Translations under genes and position numbers: made by a program | DNA from: CBIFWW01 sp966186435 | GTDB lineage: Bacteria; Pseudomonadota; Gammaproteobacteria; Enterobacterales; Enterobacteriaceae | Direction of reading: 5' to 3' | Assembly: GCA_966186435.1 (NCBI GenBank) | Contig: CBIFWW010000055.1 | Span: forward strand, 1-19,469 | Length of the DNA stretch: 19,469 nt | Notes under the pieces: generated by a model | Seen by the model: the letters and a program-made list of their open reading frames with translations, nothing else | The model's database searches: none | Told to the model about the DNA's origin: nothing | Shown: positions 14,751 to 19,469 of the stretch, one piece after another | How the letters are laid out: every line of letters starts with the position of its first letter | How positions within the stretch are numbered: position 1 is the stretch's first letter

Positions 14751-15474
14751 ATTTCAGTTTATGCTCAGCCAGGAAGCCTTCCCCACCGAGTTGGCGCATC
14801 TGGCGCAATATCCAGTGCTGGCGGGTGCGAACATAGCCTGACGGGGCCGCGGCTTTAAAACGAATGGGATTGGGGAGCACTGCCGCCAATAGCGCAGCTT
14901 GTTCTGGAGTAAGGCGGCTGGCTGGCTTATTGAAATAGCGTTGCGACGCAGCCTCCACGCCAAAAATCCCATCGCCAAATTCAGCAATATTCAGGTAGAC
15001 CGTCAGTATCCGCCGTTTGGTCCACACCGTCTCAATACCGACGGTTAGCCCTGCCTCCAGCCCTTTACGCACCCAGCTGCGGCCATCCCATAGAAACAGG
15101 TTCTTGGCAGTTTGCTGGGACAAGGTAGAAGCCCCACGCACCCGGCGACTACGCTCATTGTGGCTGACAGCTTTCTGGATCGCATCCATATCAAAGCCCC
15201 AATGTTCCGGGAACTTCTGGTCTTCTGCCGCCATCACCGCCAGCGGCATCCACGGGGAAATCTCATCCATTAAAACCCAATCCGAATGGGCCACATAGCC
15301 AAAATCACCGTTAAACCAGGCACTGAATTGGCGTTCTACCATCACCATGGAAAAGGGCACTGGCAAAAAACTGAAGATCACAATGCCGCCGCTCCACAGC
15401 ACCACAAAGAACAGCACCAGTTTTACCAGACCACGTTTTATCTTCTTTCCCAGACCAGACTTTAACATTGCCAT
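14749..15474 (-). CDS. mtgA: monofunctional biosynthetic peptidoglycan transglycosylase
   Basis: MtgA is a GT51 glycosyltransferase that polymerises lipid II into glycan strands without a transpeptidase domain. It has 241 residues, against 242 in E. coli. One N-terminal membrane anchor lies at about 17-37 (LVLFFVVLWSGGIVIFSF). Motif 1 is AAEDQKFPEHWGFD with catalytic Glu84, motif 2 is RGASTLSQQTAKNLFLW, and motif 3 is RKGLEAGLTVGIE. The first ATG (15474), preceded by AGGG, keeps the E. coli spacing to the membrane segment; a second ATG is two codons on. In E. coli elbB lies directly upstream of it; here elbB is absent. Confidence 0.95.
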   Translation of the reverse strand: MAMLKSGLGKKIKRGLVKLVLFFVVLWSGGIVIFSFLPVPFSMVMVERQFSAWFNGDFGYVAHSDWVLMDEISPWMPLAVMAAEDQKFPEHWGFDMDAIQKAVSHNERSRRVRGASTLSQQTAKNLFLWDGRSWVRKGLEAGLTVGIETVWTKRRILTVYLNIAEFGDGIFGVEAASQRYFNKPASRLTPEQAALLAAVLPNPIRFKAAAPSGYVRTRQHWILRQMRQLGGEGFLAEHKLK

Positions 15475-15533
15475 TGTGCCCTGAAGCCGTGGCGTACATT
15501 GCCAACGGCATTTACTTGTGTGGCGTAGACCAT
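15462..15533 (-). CDS. short upstream ORF overlapping the mtgA start
   Basis: A 23-codon frame (MVYATQVNAVGNVRHGFRAQ, then WQC) has an excellent ribosome site, AAAGGA, seven nt before its ATG at 15533. It stops 13 nt inside mtgA in another frame. It could be a leader peptide coupled to mtgA translation, or chance. It resembles no family I know and is not a piece of ElbB as I recall that protein. It has no signal peptide or membrane segment. Confidence 0.3.
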   Translation of the reverse strand: MVYATQVNAVGNVRHGFRAQWQC

Positions 15534-15612
15534 GATGTTTTCCTTTATCAGTCTGATACCATAAGAAATGTCTAATCTAAAACGCTATGGTTCACACATT
15601 TAACTGATTCAT

Positions 15613-15641
15613 GTAACAAATATTTTAAGATTTGCTATCTT
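15613..15641 (+). promoter_or_regulatory. arcZ sigma-70 promoter
   Basis: GTAACA (15613-15618, four of six), a 17-bp spacer, and TATCTT (15636-15641). The predicted start at about 15648 gives an RNA of 121 nt to the end of the T-run, the same length as E. coli ArcZ. In E. coli arcZ is repressed by ArcA-P under low oxygen. A TGTTAC/GTTAAA pair on the minus strand at 15600-15619 is vaguely ArcA-like, but its spacing is not canonical. Confidence 0.6.
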
Positions 15642-15644
15642 AAA
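15624..15644. repeat. 21-bp perfect palindrome over the arcZ -10
   Basis: TTTAAGAT (15624-15631), spacer TTGCT, ATCTTAAA (15637-15644). The right arm contains most of the arcZ -10, so a dimeric regulator bound here would occlude RNA polymerase. It lies upstream of the predicted RNA start, so it acts, if at all, as DNA. Confidence 0.6.
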
Positions 15645-15647
15645 GTC

Positions 15648-15768
15648 GGGTTTACCCAACATCTCAGGCACTGCCACGTACTTAACGATCAACCATTAAG
15701 GCAGTGCTAAAGTTTCCCTGGTGTTGGCGCAGTCTTCGCGCACCCCGGCCTGGCCGGGGTCATTTTTT
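15648..15768 (+). ncRNA. arcZ: Hfq-dependent sRNA ArcZ
   Basis: The 3' half matches my memory of E. coli ArcZ almost base for base. The seed block TTTCCCTGGTGTTGGCGCAG begins at about 15713, followed by TCTTCGCGCACCCCGG. A terminator stem, ACCCCGG and CCGGGGT, and TCATTTTTT end at 15768. E. coli ArcZ is 121 nt and is cut by RNase E to about 56 nt; here 15713-15768 is 56 nt. It activates rpoS translation and represses motility and other mRNAs through Hfq. The 5' half differs from E. coli, with its own stem GCACTGCC (15668-15675) / GGCAGTGC (15700-15707). The terminator overlaps the arcB stop on the opposite strand. The 5' end is inferred from the promoter. Confidence 0.92.
15742..15768 (+). 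terminator. arcZ intrinsic terminator, overlapping the arcB stop
   Basis: ACCCCGG, loop CCTGG, CCGGGGT, then CA and six T (15763-15768). It is oriented for plus-strand transcription. On the minus strand the same hairpin follows the arcB stop, without a T-run. Confidence 0.88.
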
Positions 15769-18102
15769 GGTATTGCGTGCCACCCAAGCTTTAAGAATCG
15801 CGATATCGCCCTGCCACTCCTGCTTCATCTCTTCTACCCAGTCACCAACATTATCCCACCAGGCCGGTAGGTCGGGGCTTTGGATCTGCTGGCCTAACTG
15901 CTGAATGTGACGCAGCCCAATGGAACCGGCGGCCCCTTTGATTTTATGGCCTTCATCGACAATGCCTTTTTGGTCCCGGGCGGTGAGGTTAGACTCCAGC
16001 ACGCTGAGGTAACCCGGCATCATTTTTTCAAATACCGCCAGGCCATCGGTGATCAGCTTTGGCCCCACCAGCTCAATATATTGACTGAGCATATCGGTAT
16101 CCAGCGCCGTCTGGTTTTTGCTTTCATGGGCGGCCGGAATAGGGCAAATATTGTCCTCGTCCTTGGTATCCCAGAATTTCTTGATGATGGCGGTGAGCGC
16201 TGGCACAGCCAGCGGCTTGCTCAGTACATCGTCCATCCCGGCATCCATGTACTCCTGCTTGTCTTTCAGCACGTTGGCGGTCAGGGCCACCAGCGGTGGC
16301 AACTCCTCCCGCGAGTAGCGCCGGGTTAGCTCACGGGAAATATCCAGCCCGGTCATATCCGGCAGCTGAATATCCAGCAGTACCAGGTCGTACTCACCCG
16401 GCTCAAAGGTATCCAACGCTTCTTGCCCGGTCATCGCCACGTCCACGCTGTTGCCCAGTTTCTCCAGCACCGAGCGGGCCACAATCACGTTCAGCTCGAT
16501 ATCTTCCACCAACAGCACATGGAGCGCCGGCAGCGGCATATCGTCTTCTTCCAGTAAATCTTCAACCTCTTCGGCAACCTTTGGTGCCTGCACCGTCAGA
16601 ACAAATAGCGCGCCTTTCCCGGGCGCGCTGCTCACGGTAATATCGCCGCCCATGCTCTTCGCCAGACGGCGAGAAACCGCAAGACCAATCCCGGTACCAG
16701 TGGCCGGTTTACCGCCGTGGCTATCCTTCACCTGATAATACATGGCAAAGATTTTATCCTGCTCAGCAGGAGGAATACCGATACCGGAATCTTCTACCTC
16801 AAAGCGCAGCGTCCCGCTCGATTGATAACTGACCCGTACCGTCACGTTACCGTCAGCCGGAGTGAATTTCACCGCGTTGCTGATCAGATTCCATAGGATT
16901 TGGCGCAGGCGGGTGCCATCAGTGATGATTTTATGGGGCATCGGTAAATCAGGTTTGAGGCGGAAATGCAGCCCTTTTTGCTGGGCCTGCAAGCCGGAAA
17001 GATTCTCCAGGTCCGCCAGGAAGCCGGTGAAGTCGATAGGCTGGTTATCTAGCTGAACTTTACGGCGCTCAATCTTATCCATATCGATAATATCGTTGAA
17101 GATGTTACCCAGCGTTACCGCAGAAACATGAATGGTTTTCAGGTATTTTTGCTGCTCGGTGGTCAGGTCAGTGTCCATCAAAATGCGGCTCAGGCCGACA
17201 ATCCCATTCAGGGGGGTACGCAGCTCGTGGCTGATGGTGGAGATAAACGTAGTCTTATCCCGGCTGGCCCGCTCCAGGGCATCCTGATAACGCTTACGTT
17301 CGGTAATATCGCGGCCAAAGCCCATCAGGCCGTGGCGTTTACCTACCCGATCGTAATAGGGCACTTTACGTATTTCAAAACAGGCTTTGCGGCCATCGGG
17401 GTAGTCCAGCCACTGTTCATAGGTTAATGACACATTGTGGCGGAAGACCTTTTCGTCGGTTTCGATGACTTTCTCTGCGGTTTCATCGGAATAGACATCG
17501 TGGGGCTTCAGACCAATCAGCTGTTTCTCGCTTTTACCGGTCAGCAGTTCCATCGCCCGGTTACAGCCAGAGAACGCCTGTTCTTCATTACGGTAGAACA
17601 CTAAGTCCGGTGAGGCATCGAGGAAGGAGCGCAGGAAAGAGGATTGTTGCTCAAGCTGGATCTGGGTTTGCTCGCGTTCTTGCACTTCGACCTGGAGCTG
17701 TTCCAGGGTGGCATGGCGCTCAGCCTCCGCCTTTTCACGGTCGGCAATTTCCTGGTTTAGTTGGGCGATGTTGTCCTTAAGCTGGACGTTTAGCGTTAAG
17801 TCACGCTCGCGCATCTCTTCCAGTTTTTCCACCAGCCGGGACAGGCGCTGGCGCGACTCCTCCAGTTGCTCCACCACCACGGATAAGAAGTAGACCGCCC
17901 ACGGGGTAATTAATAAGCCAAAGAAGATTGAACGGATCACGTCGATGCTTTCGACCTGGCCGCGCAGCAGCATGGTCACCGCCATCTGCACCACAATTGC
18001 CAGAACTACCAGCGCCATCGCCAGCAATAGTGAGAAGCGGACCAGCCCAAGCTTCATCATCAAATCAACGTAATATTGCGCCAGTAACCTGATTTGCTTC
18101 AT
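15760..18102 (-). CDS. arcB: aerobic respiration control sensor histidine kinase ArcB
   Basis: ArcB is the tripartite membrane kinase that senses quinone redox state and phosphorylates ArcA. It has 780 residues, against 778 in E. coli. Two membrane segments lie near 23-45 and 57-77, then a coiled coil (about 79-150) and a PAS domain (about 153-270). The redox cysteines Cys180 (FSGCNRAM) and Cys241 (RKACFEI) are both present. The kinase His292 is in TISHELRTPLNG and the G-boxes are in VEDSGIGIP and TGTGIGLAVS. The receiver aspartate (about 577) is in YDLVLLDIQLPD and the HPt histidine (about 719) in EGHKIKGAAGS. The ATG at 18102, behind AAGGA, matches E. coli; an upstream extension to 18132 is unsupported. 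It converges with arcZ. Confidence 0.97.
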   Translation of the reverse strand: MKQIRLLAQYYVDLMMKLGLVRFSLLLAMALVVLAIVVQMAVTMLLRGQVESIDVIRSIFFGLLITPWAVYFLSVVVEQLEESRQRLSRLVEKLEEMRERDLTLNVQLKDNIAQLNQEIADREKAEAERHATLEQLQVEVQEREQTQIQLEQQSSFLRSFLDASPDLVFYRNEEQAFSGCNRAMELLTGKSEKQLIGLKPHDVYSDETAEKVIETDEKVFRHNVSLTYEQWLDYPDGRKACFEIRKVPYYDRVGKRHGLMGFGRDITERKRYQDALERASRDKTTFISTISHELRTPLNGIVGLSRILMDTDLTTEQQKYLKTIHVSAVTLGNIFNDIIDMDKIERRKVQLDNQPIDFTGFLADLENLSGLQAQQKGLHFRLKPDLPMPHKIITDGTRLRQILWNLISNAVKFTPADGNVTVRVSYQSSGTLRFEVEDSGIGIPPAEQDKIFAMYYQVKDSHGGKPATGTGIGLAVSRRLAKSMGGDITVSSAPGKGALFVLTVQAPKVAEEVEDLLEEDDMPLPALHVLLVEDIELNVIVARSVLEKLGNSVDVAMTGQEALDTFEPGEYDLVLLDIQLPDMTGLDISRELTRRYSREELPPLVALTANVLKDKQEYMDAGMDDVLSKPLAVPALTAIIKKFWDTKDEDNICPIPAAHESKNQTALDTDMLSQYIELVGPKLITDGLAVFEKMMPGYLSVLESNLTARDQKGIVDEGHKIKGAAGSIGLRHIQQLGQQIQSPDLPAWWDNVGDWVEEMKQEWQGDIAILKAWVARNTKK

Positions 18103-18131
18103 GGAGAATTCCTTCGCAGAGAGTCTCTCCA

Positions 18132-18160
18132 ATCATACCGGAAAATGCGCGTAATAAACC
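18132..18160 (-). promoter_or_regulatory. candidate arcB promoter
   Basis: Minus-strand TATGAT (18132-18137) is a five-of-six -10 match, with GGTTTA (18155-18160) 17 bp upstream as a poor -35. It lies in the 86-nt gap between the yhcC stop and the arcB ATG and would give a leader of about 23 nt. Read-through from yhcC is also possible, since I see no terminator in the gap. Confidence 0.35.
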
Positions 18161-18188
18161 TATTCGCCAGGGCTATCTTGTTGATCGG

Positions 18189-19118
18189 TTAGCGGGCGGG
18201 TTCAATCCAGGGTTTGCCCAGTGCCGATCCCTGCACCCCGTGGGTGAGCAGATAGCGATCCAGCTCTAGCATGCCGGTCCAGCGGTTTTCACACCACAAT
18301 GGGGCCAGTAGGGTTGGCCGCCGGGCATTAGCCGAAACACGGTGGTAAATCACCTCATTGGGGGTGTGACGGATCATCTCCCCGGCGATATTCACATACT
18401 CGTCCAGTTCAATACCGTTTAACCGCCCGGCCTGCCAGGCTTTTGCCATGGTGCTGCCAGTGACGATATGCAGCGGGTGGAGCTTAATCCCTTCCACCCC
18501 AGTTTCTACCACCTGTTCGAGGGTGTTCATGCACTCGCTGGCCCCTTCCCCCGGTAGCCCGACAATCAGGTGGGAACAGACCTTAAGCCCTCTGGCACGG
18601 GCGCGGCGGGTGGTGTCCTGGTAGCAGGCAAAATCATGGCCGCGGTTAATACGGTGTAAGGTTTTATCCTGGGCGCTTTGCAGGCCCAGCTCCAGCCACA
18701 CTTCGTAGCCCTGCTCCCGGTAACCACTAAGCAAGTCCAGTACGCTTTCCGGCACACAGTCTGGCCGCGTACCGACACACAGCCCCACCACGTTAGCCTG
18801 GGTAATCGCTTCCTGATACATGCTGCGTAGCAGTTCGACCTCGGCAAAGGTGCTGGTATAGGCTTGGAAATAAGCGAGATAGCGTTGGGCGCGGTTAACC
18901 TTGCTGGCCTGATCCGCCAATTGCTGGGCAATACTATTATGCTGCTGAGCTTCATCAGCAAAGGACGCCACGTTACAGAAGGTGCAGCCCCCGCGCCCGA
19001 TGGTGCCATCCCGGTTAGGGCAGCTAAATCCACCGTGGAGGGTAAGTTTATGGACTTTTTCACCATAGCGACGGCGAAGATCGCCACCGAACATATTGAC
19101 TAATTTCTGTAACTGCAT
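18189..19118 (-). CDS. yhcC: radical SAM protein YhcC
   Basis: This radical S-adenosylmethionine protein of the YhcC/TIGR01212 family has no settled substrate; relatives are discussed alongside Elp3-type proteins. It has 309 residues, as in E. coli. The cluster cysteines are Cys33, Cys45 and Cys48 (CX11CX2C, in SCPNRDGT and GGCTFC), not the usual CX3CX2C spacing. Other motifs are VGLCVGTRPDCVP, VWLELGLQSAQDKTLHRINRGHD and SHLIVGLPGEG. The ATG at 19118 gives MQLQKLVNMFGGDL, as in E. coli. A GTG at 19160 would add 14 residues but lies within a leader hairpin. No clear Shine-Dalgarno sequence precedes the chosen ATG. It is divergent from the expected gltB. Confidence 0.94.
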   Translation of the reverse strand: MQLQKLVNMFGGDLRRRYGEKVHKLTLHGGFSCPNRDGTIGRGGCTFCNVASFADEAQQHNSIAQQLADQASKVNRAQRYLAYFQAYTSTFAEVELLRSMYQEAITQANVVGLCVGTRPDCVPESVLDLLSGYREQGYEVWLELGLQSAQDKTLHRINRGHDFACYQDTTRRARARGLKVCSHLIVGLPGEGASECMNTLEQVVETGVEGIKLHPLHIVTGSTMAKAWQAGRLNGIELDEYVNIAGEMIRHTPNEVIYHRVSANARRPTLLAPLWCENRWTGMLELDRYLLTHGVQGSALGKPWIEPAR

Positions 19119-19131
19119 AATCTGATGAACC

Positions 19132-19164
19132 GGGCCTGAAAAAGTGGCCCAGCCTGCCACTTTT
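19132..19164 (-). other. competing hairpins in the yhcC leader
   Basis: AAAAGTGGC (19140-19148) and GCCACTTTT (19156-19164) form a perfect 9-bp stem with a 7-nt loop. GGGCC (19132-19136) and GGCCC (19146-19150) form a second stem that shares bases 19146-19148, so the two cannot coexist. In the yhcC direction the larger hairpin comes first and ends in TTTTTC, 22 nt before the ATG. Confidence 0.5.
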
Positions 19165-19214
19165 AGCTCCGCTTAGCGATGACTTGGATCAAGCGTCGAT
19201 GGCGAAGCCTATCC

Positions 19215-19253
19215 AATGAATTTTCATTCATTATTTCTGCAATTTAATTCATC
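19215..19253. promoter_or_regulatory. tandem ARG boxes (ArgR operator)
   Basis: Box 1 (19215-19232) has perfect half-sites TGAAT and ATTCA four bp apart and deviates from the 18-bp ArgR consensus at one W position. Box 2 (19236-19253) keeps ATTCA and the central A/T but has TGCAA for TGAAT. The boxes are exactly 3 bp apart, the canonical spacing of ArgR operators. ArgR is reported to act on gltBDF in E. coli. Whether gltB or yhcC is the target is inference. Confidence 0.6.
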
Positions 19254-19350
19254 TTCACGATTATCACTTTTACTTATCATTCAGGGTATTACTGAAAAAA
19301 TCGGCCCTCGATAAAAAATAGTGCGCTAATCCGCATTCCAGCTAGCAAAC

Positions 19351-19365
19351 TAGAATAATGCACTG
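19351..19365 (+). promoter_or_regulatory. candidate Lrp box
   Basis: TAGAATAATGCACTG matches the degenerate 15-base Lrp consensus (YAGHAWATTWTDCTR) at 12 positions. Lrp is the main activator of gltBDF in E. coli, acting from far upstream. A single degenerate match is weak evidence on its own. Confidence 0.3.
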
Positions 19366-19405
19366 CTAATGAGGTTTCTGGCAGCATTCATTTATAATTA
19401 TGCCG

Positions 19406-19434
19406 TTGACATATAGTGAGTCAGATCACATATC
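19406..19434 (+). promoter_or_regulatory. promoter-like TTGACA with embedded CRP-like site
   Basis: A consensus -35, TTGACA (19406-19411), is followed after 17 bp by CATATC (three of six). Inside the spacer lies AGTGA-GTCAGA-TCACA (19415-19430), one base short of the CRP core TGTGA-N6-TCACA. A CRP site in the spacer would repress this promoter, which fits the reported repression of gltBDF by CRP in E. coli. Alternatively it activates a promoter beyond the window. Confidence 0.45.
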
Positions 19435-19469
19435 CTTCCCATGAATTTGTCATGCCATAAGAATAAATC

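Larger units (their letters stand above)
19119..19469. promoter_or_regulatory. intergenic region upstream of yhcC and, probably, gltB
   Basis: These 351 nt hold no convincing gene. In E. coli yhcC and gltBD (glutamate synthase) are divergent with a long, heavily regulated gap, so this is most likely the start of that region. It contains, left to right, a yhcC leader hairpin pair, paired ARG boxes, an A/T-tract-rich stretch (19290-19320), a Lrp-like site inside an imperfect inverted repeat (19333-19361), a TATAAT at 19393-19398 without a good -35, and TTGACA with a CRP-like palindrome. The downstream gene lies outside the window. Confidence 0.6.

Noticed and set aside
15598..15619. ArcA-like repeat at the arcZ promoter (TGTTAC and GTTAAA on the minus strand)
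   Set aside because: The repeats are about 13 bp apart rather than the usual 11 and the second is degenerate, so it is not strong enough to list as a site.
15907..16329. A 140-codon plus-strand open frame downstream of arcZ
   Set aside because: It is opposite the arcB receiver/HPt region and has no family match. The arcZ terminator at 15768 would block transcription into it.
19333..19361. Imperfect hairpin GCATT...AATGC with inner CTAG/CTAG as a terminator
   Set aside because: There is an internal loop and no T-run, and no transcript is expected to end there; it is noted only as the context of the Lrp-like site.

Overview
The window is a conserved chromosomal block of an Enterobacterales gammaproteobacterium. 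Gene content, order and protein sequences follow the Escherichia coli ispB-to-yhcC region closely. Base composition is roughly balanced, with no sign of foreign DNA. A Yersiniaceae/Hafniaceae-type relative of E. coli is my best guess, but the genus cannot be fixed from sequence alone. I see no mobile element, CRISPR array, tRNA or rRNA.

Layout. (1) 1-1680: a divergent promoter region, probably rplU leaving to the left and ispB to the right. Then come ispB (octaprenyl diphosphate synthase) and sfsB (Ner-like DNA-binding protein), closed by a bidirectional terminator. (2) 1700-6510, minus strand: mlaF-mlaE-mlaD-mlaC-mlaB (phospholipid transport of the outer-membrane asymmetry pathway), then ibaG and murA. 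A terminator and a candidate new promoter lie between mlaB and ibaG. (3) 6742-14707, plus strand: yrbG-kdsD-kdsC-lptC-lptA-lptB-rpoN-hpf-ptsN-rapZ-npr. This joins Kdo synthesis and LPS export to sigma-54 and the nitrogen PTS, and ends in a strong terminator. (4) 14749-19118, minus strand: mtgA, arcB and yhcC, with the sRNA gene arcZ on the plus strand between mtgA and arcB. (5) 19119-19469: a long regulatory region, most likely upstream of gltB, which would start beyond the window.

Functionally the block is dominated by the cell envelope. It makes undecaprenyl-UDP-sugar precursors (murA), glycan strands (mtgA), Kdo (kdsD, kdsC) and the LPS bridge and ATPase (lptCAB), and keeps the outer membrane asymmetric (mlaFEDCB). 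The regulators interleaved with these genes (rpoN, ptsN, npr, rapZ, arcB, arcZ) tie envelope building to nitrogen, carbon and redox state.

The points most worth a second look are mostly non-coding or contextual. They are: an ArcZ sRNA with a conserved 3' seed but a divergent 5' half, and a 21-bp palindrome over its -10; the absence of elbB, which in E. coli sits between mtgA and arcZ; a 23-codon ORF with a strong ribosome-binding site overlapping the mtgA start; a well-matched pair of ARG boxes with canonical 3-bp spacing plus CRP- and Lrp-like sites in the yhcC/gltB gap; and mutually exclusive hairpins in the yhcC leader. I found no wholly new protein system; every sizeable protein gene is recognisable.
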